64,000 nt of DNA from an uncultured Actinomycetes bacterium (GTDB taxonomy: Bacteria; Actinomycetota; Acidimicrobiia; Acidimicrobiales; RAAP-2), in NCBI GenBank assembly GCA_903828785.1, contig CAIKNP010000009.1:1-64000 (forward strand), in the 5' to 3' direction. The translations under genes were made by a program, and so were the position numbers. Of this stretch, positions 18,566 to 28,324 are shown piece after piece (position 1 is the first letter of the stretch; the number at the start of each line of letters is the position of its first letter). The notes under the pieces are model-generated. The model searched no databases. It was given only the letters and a program-made list of their open reading frames with translations, and had not been told where the DNA came from.

Positions 18566-19336
18566 GTGCTCTCCCCCACCCCCTGGACCCTTTCCCCAGA
18601 GGAGCTTCGTCGAGGTGTGGAAATGCTCGGCGAACACCGCCAAAGCGTCGCGGTCATTATTCCCGCCAAGAACGAGGCGGCCACCATTGGATCCGTGCTG
18701 GATGCCGTACGGCAGCGATCGCATCTCGTTGACGAACTCGTCGTGGTCAACGACCATTCGGCGGATGACACAGCGACGGTGGCTGAGCACCACGGAGCGC
18801 GAGTCGTCAATCTCGATTCCGCTACGGGTAAAGGTGGTGCCCTGCTGGCGGGGCTGGCGGAAACGACCAGCGAACTCGTCGTCTTCTTGGACGCTGACGT
18901 CTTGAACACCACGCCGGATTACGTCCCCTTTTTGCTAGCCCCCCTCGTCCTACGCGAAGAGATTCAAATGGTCAAGGGGTACTACGTGCGCCCCCTGCAC
19001 GACATGCCCAGTGGCGGTGGTCGGGTCAATGAACTCACCGCTCGACCCATTCTTAGTCTGCTCTACCCGGGACTGGGAGAAATTAGACAACCACTCGCGG
19101 GCGAGACCGCCTTGCGGCGCAGTGTGCTCAACGAGATTGCCCTCGCCTCCGCCTACGGCATCGAAATTGCCCTATTGCTCGACACCGCGACACAGTCGGG
19201 AGTAAACGCCATCGCCCAGGTCGACCTCGGTGTTCGTCGTCATCGGAATCGACCGCTCGAGGAACTGAGTCCCATGGCCACCGATATTTTGCGTTTGGCG
19301 CTCACCCGATTCGGAGTACACCTTCCCGCGCACTAG
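18566..19336 (+). CDS. gpgS: glucosyl-3-phosphoglycerate synthase
   Basis: A 256-residue GT-A glycosyltransferase (GT81-like). It should transfer glucose from a nucleotide-glucose to 3-phosphoglycerate, the first step to glucosylglycerate and, in mycobacteria, to methylglucose lipopolysaccharide. Marks are VAVIIPAKNEAATIG, the metal-binding FLDADV (DxD), KGYYVRPL and NELTARPILSLLYPGL. The long track ORF starts inside the thrC riboswitch; GTG 18566 is preferred from homology and the -10 box. Its stop interlocks with that of the LytR_C gene (ctag). Confidence 0.88.
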   Translation: MLSPTPWTLSPEELRRGVEMLGEHRQSVAVIIPAKNEAATIGSVLDAVRQRSHLVDELVVVNDHSADDTATVAEHHGARVVNLDSATGKGGALLAGLAETTSELVVFLDADVLNTTPDYVPFLLAPLVLREEIQMVKGYYVRPLHDMPSGGGRVNELTARPILSLLYPGLGEIRQPLAGETALRRSVLNEIALASAYGIEIALLLDTATQSGVNAIAQVDLGVRRHRNRPLEELSPMATDILRLALTRFGVHLPAH

Positions 19337-19863
19337 GGACGAGCGTTCGGACCCAGAATCAAAATAATGTCGTCGCCGGTGGCACCAGGCACGGGACGAG
19401 CCGATCCCAGCGGTCGAGCCGCGGACAGAGGGACCTTAACGGCACTCGCAATTTCGGCGGCGGCCCACTGGTAGCCGGGGGCGTAATAGACGACGGTGGC
19501 AGCAAGGTGGGGACCATTAATCGGGGAGAGCGTGTCCCACCCTTGGGTTTCTAAATTAACGGTGAAGACGCGGGCCAGACCAGCGGTGTGGGTGCCGTTC
19601 GCTACCTGCACCGAGACCCGCGACTTTGGTGCGCGCTTCTGCACCGTTGCCACCGTGCTCGAGGTCGAACCACCCGTGTGCTTCGTTCCGTGCGTCGGGT
19701 GGTTTGTGGTTGGCGTGGCCGACGGCGTCGTTGGCGAGTGCGTGGCGCGCTCGACCACGAAAGCGGCGACGACGAAGACCAGCAGCAAAACGATCATCAC
19801 GGGCGTTGACGGCTGGTAGTGCGAGCCACCGGAGCGGTTCGGCTGGTCCAAAGAAGTACTCAT
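19333..19863 (-). CDS. LytR_C domain membrane protein
   Basis: A 176-residue protein with a short cytoplasmic N-terminus, one membrane helix (VMIVLLLVFVVAAFVVERA), a Thr/Pro/Ser-rich extracellular linker and a C-terminal LytR_C-like domain (RVSVQVANGTHTAGLARVF, VVYYAPGYQWAAAEIASAV). Proteins of this group are linked to cell-wall glycopolymer attachment in actinobacteria, but this one lacks the LCP catalytic domain. Start is ATG 19863 (or the preceding GTG), after GGAAGG. A TAGGCT box lies just upstream. Confidence 0.8.
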   Translation of the reverse strand: MSTSLDQPNRSGGSHYQPSTPVMIVLLLVFVVAAFVVERATHSPTTPSATPTTNHPTHGTKHTGGSTSSTVATVQKRAPKSRVSVQVANGTHTAGLARVFTVNLETQGWDTLSPINGPHLAATVVYYAPGYQWAAAEIASAVKVPLSAARPLGSARPVPGATGDDIILILGPNARP

Positions 19864-19866
19864 CAC

Positions 19867-20455
19867 CTTCCAGCCTATTGCCCCATCGACTGTTCCCTCA
19901 CCGAAGAAGCTCTCGAGGGGGATCTGGTTCTACTTAACCGTGTGCAAAGACACCTGCCAGGCCAAAAACCAGCCGACAAAAGGGGACTGCAGCCGCAAGG
20001 CGCCGGGAGCAGAAGGTGGCGGCACCCAAGACGTCCTCTCCAAGATTTCCGCCCCAATGCACTTTTCCTCAGGTCACGAGTTTCAGCATTGGCCGTTTTG
20101 GTCGAATAACAATGGGTTCGGTCGTCAGACTCCAAATGCTTAGTTCGCCGTAGCGCCACGCCATTGGCCCATAGACCCCGCTCCCCTGTTCGTAGGCCTT
20201 GGCATGACTAAGAGCTATCAGGGGAGCGCAATCAACACAATGTGCTTCAAAAACACTTTCACGAGTGTGCCGCTCAAATTTGGTTTTGATGTTGTAAATC
20301 ATTTGATAATGCTTGCTTCCCGGTGTGACACTGTCGAGGGCCGTGGTCAAGAGCTTGCTTGGCAGCCCAGGCTCGCCAACGATTCACAATGAGCTCAATT
20401 TCAGAAGGGCTAGAATTGGTTTTCTGCCGAGGAAATATCAGTACGCAGAGCCGTA
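19867..20455. other. gene-poor, less GC-rich stretch
   Basis: About 590 bp without a recognisable gene. The minus-strand frame at 20069..20350 (93 residues, with MIYNIKTKFERHTRESVFEA) is the only candidate; it has no family similarity that I can see and no clear ribosome site. The base composition differs from the flanks, and the stretch ends at tRNA-Thr. Confidence 0.4.
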
Positions 20456-20527
20456 GCCGATGTAGCTCAGGGGCAGAGCAGGCGATTTGTAATCGTCAGG
20501 TCGGGGGTTCAATTCCCTCCATCGGCA
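20456..20527 (+). tRNA. tRNA-Thr (anticodon TGT)
   Basis: A 72-nt cloverleaf: acceptor GCCGATG/CATCGGC, D stem GCTC/GAGC, anticodon loop TTTGTAA (TGT) closed by GGCGA/TCGTC, and T arm GGGGGTTCAATTCCCTC. The discriminator is A; CCA is not encoded. Confidence 0.95.
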
Positions 20528-20723
20528 CGCTGCCAGTCACTCAGTGTCTTCGTGTGGGCCTTGTCATTCCGTGGCGCGAACTGACCATCGTTCGACAACC
20601 ACTCAATTGTTCGGCCAGGACGAAAAAATGTGAATTTCTCCCCGAAACCGAGTGGCGGCTCATGAGCAGAGTGGAAAGATGGTGGTGTTTCGGGACATCA
20701 AGAACGAGTAAGGGAAAATCGCG

Positions 20724-21167
20724 ATGGGTATGCAGTCCTCAGTTACTGAAACTATGAAGGAATTCCGTAGCTTTGCTCTTCGGGCAAACGCACTCGATCT
20801 GGCGATTGGAGTCGCCGTCGGAGGAGCCTTCACCGCCGTGGTGCAAGCCATCGTCTCGGGATTCTTCACACCGCTCATTGCGGCGATTTTTGGTCAAGCC
20901 AGTTTCGCGAATCTGTACTTCACGATCAACGGTAGCCACATCCTCTACGGCCTCTTCATCAATGCCATTGTTACCCTGCTGATCGTGTCAGCAACACTGT
21001 TCTTCTTTGTCGTGAAGCCGATTAATACCATTCGCCGACGCCTTGGCCACGACGCACCCGCACCACTTGTGGCTGCGTGCCCCGCGTGTCTGACGCCAAT
21101 CAACGTGGAGTCAAAGCGTTGTGCATCCTGCACCGAAGTGTTGCCGAGCGGTTGGGCCAACCTTTAA
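20724..21167 (+). CDS. mscL: MscL mechanosensitive channel with C-terminal CxxC pairs
   Basis: A 147-residue large-conductance channel subunit that opens under membrane tension to release solutes in osmotic down-shock. The N-terminal amphipathic helix and TM1 are MKEFRSFALRANALDLAIGVAVGGAFTAVV, followed by TM2 (LLIVSATLFFFVVKPINTI). After TM2 it has CPACLTPINVESKRCASC, a zinc-ribbon-like arrangement in place of the usual helical bundle. The start follows AAGGGAAAATCGCG. Its stop overlaps that of the convergent secreted-protein gene (ttaa). Confidence 0.88.
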   Translation: MGMQSSVTETMKEFRSFALRANALDLAIGVAVGGAFTAVVQAIVSGFFTPLIAAIFGQASFANLYFTINGSHILYGLFINAIVTLLIVSATLFFFVVKPINTIRRRLGHDAPAPLVAACPACLTPINVESKRCASCTEVLPSGWANL

Positions 21168-21994
21168 CTGACGAAAACCTCGACCATATTCATTTGGCCC
21201 GGGGCAATGGTTTGTTCGAAATGAATCACTACTGGATAGCCCAGGCTGGTCAGAAATCTCCGAAGGTGACTGCCGATCTGGAGGCTAAGGACTTTGGTCT
21301 TTGATGAATTTCCCACCCTGACGATGCTTATCCTGGACTTTCCCAAGGATTCAATTCGGTTGACAATTGGCTGAACCAACCTCGGATGGTCAGAAGAGAC
21401 TGCGCCAACAAATTCCATCACTGGGACGGCAGTGAGTTTTACCCATTGTGCGAACAGCGTTAAGTCGGTAGCAAATGAGAAGGTTGCCCCATTCGCGTAT
21501 TTCGTTCCGCTACCATCCGCTTTGGTGTTCCAACTAGAAAATGAGTAACCGACCTTCGAAAAAGCCGGTGAAAGCTTTGTGAAGAGCGTGAGGGTGGTGG
21601 GGGCGTTCTTAGTCTCAAGACTGTATTTGGAGTCGCTACTCGTCGCATTCTCGAAAAACGAAACGTTGTGAAATGCCGGTTTCCATTGTGCGTAAAGGCT
21701 GAGATCAGAGCCGAAGCCATAGACCGCGGCATTCGCGTAGGAAGTACCCGTTCCGTTCGGCGACGTGTTCCAATCAAAAAATGTATAACCCGGATTACTG
21801 AATTGGGGTGAGAGCGATGAAAATGAAGTTAAATTCGTCGCGATTGAGCTTGTTTGGGAGGCCAAGACTGAAGAGGCAACCTTCGGGTTCTCGAAAAATG
21901 TAACCGTGTGGAAAGTAGTTGCATTTGCGGGAACAGGCAAGGTCACAGACAATCCCATTTGAAGCAGTAGACCAGCCAGCAAAAGTTTCTTCAT
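21164..21994 (-). CDS. secreted protein with two InlB/Flg_new-type repeats
   Basis: A 276-residue exported protein. Signal peptide MKKLLLAGLLLQMGLSVTLPVPANA is followed by two about 70-residue repeats of the Listeria-Bacteroides (Flg_new) type: HTVTFFEN...GYTFFDWNTSPNGTGTSYAN...LSLYAQW and HNVSFFEN...GYSFSSWNTKADGSGTKYAN...LTLFAQW. The last 90 residues (IVNRIESLGKSRISIVRVGNS) form another small domain that I cannot name. No cell-wall anchor is seen. Codon choice is more AT-rich than in neighbouring genes, which hints at transfer. Function is probably surface adhesion or binding, by inference. Confidence 0.8.
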   Translation of the reverse strand: MKKLLLAGLLLQMGLSVTLPVPANATTFHTVTFFENPKVASSVLASQTSSIATNLTSFSSLSPQFSNPGYTFFDWNTSPNGTGTSYANAAVYGFGSDLSLYAQWKPAFHNVSFFENATSSDSKYSLETKNAPTTLTLFTKLSPAFSKVGYSFSSWNTKADGSGTKYANGATFSFATDLTLFAQWVKLTAVPVMEFVGAVSSDHPRLVQPIVNRIESLGKSRISIVRVGNSSKTKVLSLQIGSHLRRFLTSLGYPVVIHFEQTIAPGQMNMVEVFVS

Positions 21995-22075
21995 ACCAAC
22001 CCCAACCTGGTAACGCCTCGTAATTGACCAGAATCGACATGTTACGCAGACCGAATGGTCTTTGTCTAGGGGAAT

Positions 22076-22918
22076 TTAGGAGCGCAGCGCTCGCTGACGA
22101 GCAACTTCGAAGGCGGCAATCGAAACAGCCACACCGGCATTCAGCGAAACAATCTTGCCGATTTGAGGGATGGATACAACAGCTTGGCAACGCTTACGCG
22201 TGAGGGCCGACATGCCGTTTTCTTCTCCACCGACGACGAGCGCCACCGGTGTTGACCCAAGGTCGAGGTCGTAGAGAGAATCCTTTGATTCGCCCGCGAG
22301 ACCCACGGTCAAAATTCCTGCCTTGTTCATCGCTTCAATAGCGGTCGGAATTCCGCCGACGTCACTGAAGGTGAGGTACTCGATTGCCCCCACGGCAGTC
22401 TTTGTGACCGTTGGTGATATGCGCGCTGAGCGGTGACGAGGAACGACTACTCCGCTCACCCCCGCCCCATCAGCGCTACGCAGCATGGCCCCGAGATTGC
22501 GAGGGTCGGTCACCCCATCGCAGACGAGGAGAAAGGGGTTGGCCTGTTCGAGCAAGGTTTCAAGCGGCACCGTGTCGAGACGACCGGCCATCGCCATGAC
22601 TCCCTGGTGACCTTCGGTGCGGGCTTCGCGATCGAGCCGCGCCATCGACACCATCTGCGTGGGGATACGTTGCCGCTGAGCTTCGCGTTCAATTGCGTCG
22701 AGCATTTCGGAAGGATCTTGGGAGTCCGCAATGAAGATGCGGTTGACCGGACGGCGCCGGGCCTTTAAGAGTTCGAGCACGGCGTGACGACCTTCAACTT
22801 GCTCACCGCCGAGACCCTCCTTGTCACGGTTTGCGACAGGGCGCTGGCCGACCTGACGACCTTGAATGGGACGGCCGCCTTGGCGGGGTGAGCGACGGGG
22901 GGCGGGGCGGGGACTCAA
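22076..22918 (-). CDS. rlmB: TrmH/SpoU-family rRNA 2'-O-methyltransferase (RlmB-like)
   Basis: A 280-residue SPOUT methyltransferase expected to methylate a ribose of 23S rRNA. It has a basic disordered start (about 35 residues), the substrate-binding domain (VEGRHAVLELLKARRR) and the knot motifs DPRNLGAMLRSADGAGVSG, VVGGEENGM and VSLNAGVAVSIAAFEV. It starts with TTG overlapping the ispDF stop as TTGA. In many actinobacteria cysS lies between ispF and this gene; here it is missing. Confidence 0.88.
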   Translation of the reverse strand: MSPRPAPRRSPRQGGRPIQGRQVGQRPVANRDKEGLGGEQVEGRHAVLELLKARRRPVNRIFIADSQDPSEMLDAIEREAQRQRIPTQMVSMARLDREARTEGHQGVMAMAGRLDTVPLETLLEQANPFLLVCDGVTDPRNLGAMLRSADGAGVSGVVVPRHRSARISPTVTKTAVGAIEYLTFSDVGGIPTAIEAMNKAGILTVGLAGESKDSLYDLDLGSTPVALVVGGEENGMSALTRKRCQAVVSIPQIGKIVSLNAGVAVSIAAFEVARQRALRS

Positions 22919-24015
22919 CTGAACTCCTCTAGTAAGACAACGGCATTCGCCGCTATTCCTTCAACTCGACCGATAGCACCGAGGCCCTCCGTGGTGGTGG
23001 CCTTGACGGATACGACGCAGCCCACCAGCTCGGACAAGGCCTTCGCCATGGCGGGCATAAAGCCCACGAGTTTCGGTCGCTCGGCGATGATGGTCACGTC
23101 GGCCGAGGTGACCCGGTAGCCCAAGAGAGCAAGGTGCTCAAGCACCTTCGAAAGCAGAACTCGGGAAGAAACGCCCGCCCAATTGGGATCGCTGTCAGGA
23201 AAGTGACGACCGAGATCACCGAGGTTGGCAGCACCGAGGAGGGCGTCACAGAGGGCGTGCGTGGCGACGTCGGCGTCGGAGTGCCCGTCGAGACCAGGGG
23301 AACCCTTCACCTCAGTCAGTCCGAGCCAGAGTGAACGCTCGGGGTCGGCACTAAAACGGTGCACGTCAATGCCGTGACCAATCTTCATGGTGGCTCCCCG
23401 CAGGCGCCGGAGACGCTCAAGGTCGCCCGGATCCGTAATCTTTATGTTGTCACGTTCACCATCGACAATGACGACACGACCACCGATGGACTCCACCAAG
23501 GCGGCATCATCGGTGGCGCGCTCGAGTGAGGCGTGCGCGTTGACGAGCGTCTCGCGGCGAAAGGCCTGCGGGGTTTGCACCGTGACCAAATCCTCGCGCG
23601 CCACCGTGCCAACCACCTCGTGGTCAATCACGCGCTTGACCGTATCGGTCACCGCGAGGGCGGGAATGGCGGCGTCCGCGCCGAGCAACACGGCGTTGAC
23701 GACCCGCAAGAAGAGTTCGGCGGAGGCCTGCGGGCGGGCGGCGTCGTGTACCACGACCACGTCGGCGAAGGGAAGAACGCTGAGCCCCGCTCGGACGGAA
23801 TCCGAGCGAGTGTCCCCGCCAACAACCACCAGGTCGGCTCCTTCACCAGACCCGGCGTAGTCACTGGGGACTACCAGCACGACGACGTCAGCGACGCTGC
23901 GAGCAAGCGAGACGGCGTGCGCCGCCATGGAAACTGACCCGAAGGGCAGGAACTGCTTTGGACCACCGAAGCGAACTCCGCGTCCGCCGGCAACGACGAC
24001 GGCGGCGACGCTCAC
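22915..24015 (-). CDS. ispDF: fused IspD/IspF bifunctional MEP-pathway enzyme
   Basis: A 366-residue fusion. Residues 1 to about 205 are IspD (VVVAGGRGVRFGGPKQFLPF nucleotide-binding loop, VVVHDAARP), which joins CTP to methylerythritol phosphate. Residues from about 210 are IspF (MKIGHGIDVHRF, GHSDADVATHALCDALLGA with the zinc His/Asp set), which forms the cyclodiphosphate. Together they catalyse two non-consecutive steps of isoprenoid precursor synthesis. It lies 2 bp after the carD stop and overlaps rlmB by 4 nt, as part of a carD-ispDF-rlmB unit. Confidence 0.94.
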   Translation of the reverse strand: MSVAAVVVAGGRGVRFGGPKQFLPFGSVSMAAHAVSLARSVADVVVLVVPSDYAGSGEGADLVVVGGDTRSDSVRAGLSVLPFADVVVVHDAARPQASAELFLRVVNAVLLGADAAIPALAVTDTVKRVIDHEVVGTVAREDLVTVQTPQAFRRETLVNAHASLERATDDAALVESIGGRVVIVDGERDNIKITDPGDLERLRRLRGATMKIGHGIDVHRFSADPERSLWLGLTEVKGSPGLDGHSDADVATHALCDALLGAANLGDLGRHFPDSDPNWAGVSSRVLLSKVLEHLALLGYRVTSADVTIIAERPKLVGFMPAMAKALSELVGCVVSVKATTTEGLGAIGRVEGIAANAVVLLEEFS

Positions 24016-24017
24016 GA

Positions 24018-24506
24018 CTAGGGCAGCACCGAGGCGAGTTTGGCCTCTGCGGCTTCGGTGTCCACGTTCAGGGCGAAGGTCAGTTCCGAAACCAAGATTT
24101 GACGAGCTCGGGTCAACATTCGCTTCTCGCCCGCCGACAGGCCCTTGTCCTTGTCGCGAAGCGAGAGGTTGCGCACGACCTCGGCCACCTGGTAGATGTC
24201 GCCGGAGCGAAGCTTCTCGGAGTGGTTCTTAAAGCGACGCGACCAGTTGGTGGGCATGCGCGCTTCCTTCTTGCGAAGCACGGCGAAGACTTCCTCGACT
24301 TCTTCGTCGTTAATTACGTCGCGGAGACCCACCGACTCGGCGTTCGCGACCGGCACCATGAGCACCAAGTCGGTGTAGGCAACCTTGAGCCTGAGATAGT
24401 CCTGCTTGACGTCAAAGGCAGTGATTTTCTCAATCTTCTCCACGGTGCAGGCACCGTGGTGGGGATAGACGAGTCGATCGCCCTTCTTGTACTTTTGAAC
24501 GGCCAT
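24018..24506 (-). CDS. carD: CarD-family RNA polymerase-binding regulator
   Basis: A 162-residue CarD protein. The N-terminal RNA-polymerase-interacting Tudor-like domain is YKKGDRLVYPHHGACTVEKIEKITAFDVKQ; the C-terminal helical domain (EVVRNLSLRDKDKGLSAGEKRML) contacts promoter DNA at the bubble edge. In mycobacteria CarD stabilises open complexes and is essential. The start follows GAGGAGAACCC. A TAGAAT-type -10 lies about 70 bp upstream, in the gap after clpC. Confidence 0.93.
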   Translation of the reverse strand: MAVQKYKKGDRLVYPHHGACTVEKIEKITAFDVKQDYLRLKVAYTDLVLMVPVANAESVGLRDVINDEEVEEVFAVLRKKEARMPTNWSRRFKNHSEKLRSGDIYQVAEVVRNLSLRDKDKGLSAGEKRMLTRARQILVSELTFALNVDTEAAEAKLASVLP

Positions 24507-24633
24507 GTACGCGGGTTCTCCTCATAGAGCAGTCGCCAAGCGGCGAAAGGGGATTTACCATTCTAGCCTATTTTTCCACAGACGTGACCGATGAGGCGTA
24601 TCAGTGGCGTTTCCGCCTTGGGAAATGGGCTAC

Positions 24634-27138
24634 CTAGGCCGTTGGAGCGGTGTCTTCGAAGTCCACTGAAGGCGGCAAAGCCTCAACGCCTTCGAAGGTC
24701 AATTCCGGTCCGTTCGGCCCTTCGATGACGTCAACCACGATGGTCTGCGGTGCGTGGAACTCCTTGAACAGGATCTTTTCGCTCAAGACGTCCTCAACGT
24801 AGTGCTGCACGGCACGGCGCAAGGGGCGGGCCCCCAACTCGCGGTCGTAGCCCTTGTCGGCCAAGAAGCCCTGGGCCCCCGCGGACAACTCGAGGCCAAG
24901 ACCCTGGTTCGACAACTGCTCGCGCAAGCGACCAATGAAGAGCTGAGCAATCTCAATGACTTCTTCCTTGGTCAACTCGTGGAAGACGATGGTGTCGTCA
25001 ATACGGTTGAGGAACTCCGGTCGGAAGTGGCTCTTCAATGCCGCCTGAACCTTTTCCTTCATCCGTTCGTAACTGGCGAGGTCGTCGCCCTTACCAAAGC
25101 CCATGGTCTTACGCAGGTCGGCCGTTCCGAGGTTGGAGGTCATGATCAAGATGGTGTTCTTGAAATCGACCTGGCGACCCTGCGCGTCCGTCAAGCGACC
25201 ATCTTCGAGGATCTGCAACAAGGTGTTGAAGACGTCGGGGTGCGCTTTTTCGACTTCGTCGAACAAGACCACCGAGAAGGGCTTACGGCGAACCGCTTCG
25301 GTCAGCTGACCACCCTCGTCGTAGCCGACGTAACCGGGGGGCGATCCAACGAGACGACTCACCGAGTGCTTCTCCATGTATTCGGACATGTCGAGCTGGA
25401 TAAGCGCGTCCTGATCGTCGAAGAGGAATTCCGCCAAGGTCTTGGCCAACTCGGTCTTACCGACACCGGTGGGACCAAGAAAGATGAACGATCCGCCGGG
25501 ACGCTTGGGGTCCTTTAGACCAGCGCGCGTGCGGCGAATGGCCCGACTCAAGGCGCTGACTGCTTCGTTCTGACCAATGATGCGCTTGTGGAGTTCTTCC
25601 TCCATACGCAGCAACTTCGCGGTTTCTTCTTCGGTGAGACGGTAGACCGGGATGCCGGTCCAGTTAGCCAGTACTTCAGCGATGGTGTCTTCGTCAACGA
25701 GGTCGAAGGTGTCGCCGCCCGAAGCCTTAACGCTTGCGTCGAGCTCGTCCTTCTTGGTCAGTAGCTCGCGCTCCTGCTCCTCGAGAGCCTTGGCCTGGTC
25801 GATGGCCCCCTTCTCCATGGCCGTTTCCTTGTCCGCGCGAACGCGAGCGATGTCCTCGTCGATCTTCTTGGCAGCCGGTGGCGCGACCATGCGACGAATG
25901 CGCAGACGCGAGCCCGCTTCGTCAATCAAGTCAATCGCCTTGTCCGGCAGGAAGCGGTCAGCGATGTAGCGATCGGCCAGATTGGCGGCGGCCACCAGAG
26001 CCTGGTCGGTGATCTTCACCGCGTGGAACTCTTCGTACACTTCGCGAAGACCCTTAAGGATGTCGATAGTCATAGCCACGGAGGGCTGGTCGACCTTAAC
26101 GGGCTGGAAGCGACGCTCCAGGGCGGCGTCCTTCTCGATGTGCTTACGGTACTCGTCGATGGTCGTCGCACCAACGGTCTGCAGTTCGCCACGAGCCAAC
26201 ATCGGCTTCAAGATCGAAGCGGCGTCAATGGCGCCCTCGGCGGCTCCCGCCCCCACCAGGGTGTGGATCTCGTCAATGAAGAGAATGATGTCTCCACGGG
26301 TGCGAATTTCCTTCAGCACCTTCTTGAGGCGCTCCTCGAAATCACCGCGGTAGCGCGAACCGGCCACCAGCGCTCCGAGGTCGAGGGTGTAGAGCTGCTT
26401 GTCGGCCAGCGTCACGGGTACCTGTCCGGCGACGATCTTCTGGGCCAAGCCCTCTACGATGGCGGTCTTACCAACACCGGGTTCACCGATGAGGACGGGG
26501 TTGTTCTTCGTGCGTCGCGACAAGACCTGCATGACGCGCTCGACTTCTTTTTCTCGTCCCACCAAGGGGTCGAGCTTGCCCTCGCGGGCGTACTGCGTGA
26601 GGTTGCGACCGAACTGGTCGAGGACGGCCGAGCCACCCTGGGAATCGCTGTCGCCACCCTTGGAGGAAGACGAGGGGCTGGAGGTGCCGCTTTCCTTACC
26701 GGCCTGACCAGTCATCATTTGAATTACCTGGGTGCGAACGCGGGCCATGTCGGCGCCCAATTCGTTAAGCACCTGAGCGGCGATTCCGTCACCCTCGCGA
26801 ACCAGTCCCAGCAACATGTGCTCAGTGCCGATGTAGGAGTGTCCGAGTTGCAGCGCTTCACGCAAGGAGAGCTCCAGGACCTTCTTCGCCCGTGGCGTGA
26901 AGGGGGGCGAGCCGGGGCTCGGCGTGGCGTTAGGGGTGATGTGCTCTTCCACTTTTTCGCGAACCACGTCAAAGGTGACCCCTAGTGCGTCAAGGGTCTT
27001 GGCGGCGACGCCTTCGCCTTCTCGAATCAGACCCAGGAGGATGTGCTCAGTGCCTATGAAGGCGTGATTCAAATCACGCGCTTCTTCCTGGGCGAGTACG
27101 AGGACTCGACGGGCTCGGTCTGTAAATCGCTCGAACAA
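24634..27138 (-). CDS. clpC: AAA+ unfoldase ClpC
   Basis: An 834-residue HSP100 unfoldase that feeds proteins to ClpP. Two Clp_N repeats ([16 protein letters not shown] and [16 protein letters not shown]) lie in the first 150 residues. D1 has Walker [14 protein letters not shown] and Walker [13 protein letters not shown], a short middle coiled coil is near residue 430-470, and D2 has [17 protein letters not shown] and [13 protein letters not shown]. The start is TTG after AAAGGAATTCAA. It is single-gene upstream of carD, with 127 bp between them. I see no ClgR or HspR operator that I would trust. Confidence 0.95.
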   Translation of the reverse strand: MFERFTDRARRVLVLAQEEARDLNHAFIGTEHILLGLIREGEGVAAKTLDALGVTFDVVREKVEEHITPNATPSPGSPPFTPRAKKVLELSLREALQLGHSYIGTEHMLLGLVREGDGIAAQVLNELGADMARVRTQVIQMMTGQAGKESGTSSPSSSSKGGDSDSQGGSAVLDQFGRNLTQYAREGKLDPLVGREKEVERVMQVLSRRTKNNPVLIGEPGVGKTAIVEGLAQKIVAGQVPVTLADKQLYTLDLGALVAGSRYRGDFEERLKKVLKEIRTRGDIILFIDEIHTLVGAGAAEGAIDAASILKPMLARGELQTVGATTIDEYRKHIEKDAALERRFQPVKVDQPSVAMTIDILKGLREVYEEFHAVKITDQALVAAANLADRYIADRFLPDKAIDLIDEAGSRLRIRRMVAPPAAKKIDEDIARVRADKETAMEKGAIDQAKALEEQERELLTKKDELDASVKASGGDTFDLVDEDTIAEVLANWTGIPVYRLTEEETAKLLRMEEELHKRIIGQNEAVSALSRAIRRTRAGLKDPKRPGGSFIFLGPTGVGKTELAKTLAEFLFDDQDALIQLDMSEYMEKHSVSRLVGSPPGYVGYDEGGQLTEAVRRKPFSVVLFDEVEKAHPDVFNTLLQILEDGRLTDAQGRQVDFKNTILIMTSNLGTADLRKTMGFGKGDDLASYERMKEKVQAALKSHFRPEFLNRIDDTIVFHELTKEEVIEIAQLFIGRLREQLSNQGLGLELSAGAQGFLADKGYDRELGARPLRRAVQHYVEDVLSEKILFKEFHAPQTIVVDVIEGPNGPELTFEGVEALPPSVDFEDTAPTA

Positions 27139-27336
27139 TTGAATTCCTTTTTTCTTGGTAACCAGAGTGTATAGGTGGAATGTGACCGCGAAATCTCTCC
27201 CCCGTGACCAGTACGAACAGAGTCAAAAAGCCTAGGGCTTCACTGGCAAAACGCCGGCGCCTCCCAAAACGCGCGGCGCGGCGCCACGGGTCCAGCGCTC
27301 ACCGCTGCGGCGAAAGGAGTGCCCGAGAGATACCTC

Positions 27337-27342
27337 TAGGCT
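27337..27342 (+). promoter_or_regulatory. -10 box of polyprenyl synthase gene
   Basis: TAGGCT lies 7 nt before GTG 27350. A GGAGGG lies in the gap but only a few bases from the start, so leaderless initiation and close-spaced ribosome binding are both possible. Confidence 0.4.
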
Positions 27343-27349
27343 GGAGGGT

Positions 27350-28324
27350 GTGAACCCCTACCAGCACTTGCAATTGCCGTTGGTCGAGGGGGACGTCGCC
27401 CGGCTTGAAGGACTTCTCGCCGAATCGGTCATTTTCGGCGACGCGTACCTCGATTCCGTCACCACCCACCTCATCTACGCGGGCGGCAAGCGTTTGCGGC
27501 CTCTACTCGCCGTCGCCTGTGCCACTTTTGGAGAACGCGAGGCGACCAGGGAAGACCTGATGGGCGGGGTGGCCGTGGAGTTAATGCACCTGGCGTCGCT
27601 CTATCACGACGACGTTATGGACGAAGCAGAAATCCGTCGCAATGTCGAGAGCGTGAACGCCCGCTACGGCAACCTCATCGCCATTGTCGCCGGTGACTAC
27701 CTCATGGCCCGTTCGGCCGGCATCGCCGCCGATCACGGGGTCGAGATGGCTCGCCTCATGGCCCACACCCTGGCCTGGCTGACCCGCGGACAGGCGGCGG
27801 AGGTCCAGACCATCTACAACGTCGAGCGCAGCGAGGCCCAGTACTACGACGCCATCGAAGGTAAGACTGCGGCCCTGATGAGTGCCTCGTGCCAAGTGGG
27901 CGCGATCACCGCCGGACACGCCCCCGAGGTCTTGGCGGCGCTCACCGAGTTCGGCCGGTGCTTCGGCATGGTGTACCAACTACGCGACGACATCCTCGAC
28001 GTCATCGACGTCAATAACAAGCTCGGCAAGCCGGCGGGGCAGGACCTGGCCGAGGGCGTCTACAACTTGCCCACCATCCTCGCTTTGCGCTCAGCCGCCG
28101 GCGACGAGTTGCGCACCATTCTGGGAACCCCCCTGGACGATGCGCAACGCGAACGCGCACGGGAACTCGTGATGGGGAGCGGCGGCATTGAAGGCGCCAT
28201 CGCCGCGGCCGCCGCTTTCTCGGAACAAGCCCGTGCAGCCCTCACCCTCGTGCCGAGCCCGGGAGTGCAACTCGGTCTCGGTCGTTTCGTCGACTCGCTA
28301 ATGACCGAGTTTCCGGGTTTCTAG
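27350..28324 (+). CDS. polyprenyl diphosphate synthase
   Basis: A 324-residue trans-prenyltransferase that lengthens isoprenoid diphosphates, probably to the side chain of menaquinone. The first Asp-rich motif is DDVMDEAE (DDxxD) and the second is DDILDVIDV; the residues before the first are small or aromatic (LMHLASLYH). The chain length cannot be read with certainty. It starts at GTG, diverges from clpC across 211 bp, and its stop interlocks with that of lysS (ctag). Confidence 0.9.
   Translation: MNPYQHLQLPLVEGDVARLEGLLAESVIFGDAYLDSVTTHLIYAGGKRLRPLLAVACATFGEREATREDLMGGVAVELMHLASLYHDDVMDEAEIRRNVESVNARYGNLIAIVAGDYLMARSAGIAADHGVEMARLMAHTLAWLTRGQAAEVQTIYNVERSEAQYYDAIEGKTAALMSASCQVGAITAGHAPEVLAALTEFGRCFGMVYQLRDDILDVIDVNNKLGKPAGQDLAEGVYNLPTILALRSAAGDELRTILGTPLDDAQRERARELVMGSGGIEGAIAAAAAFSEQARAALTLVPSPGVQLGLGRFVDSLMTEFPGF

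Noticed and set aside
20069-20350. 93-residue minus-strand ORF
   Set aside because: No recognisable family, no clear ribosome site or promoter; kept only as a note in the gene-poor region.
27139-27349. ClgR or HspR operator upstream of clpC
   Set aside because: GC-rich palindromic words are present but none fits the consensus closely enough.
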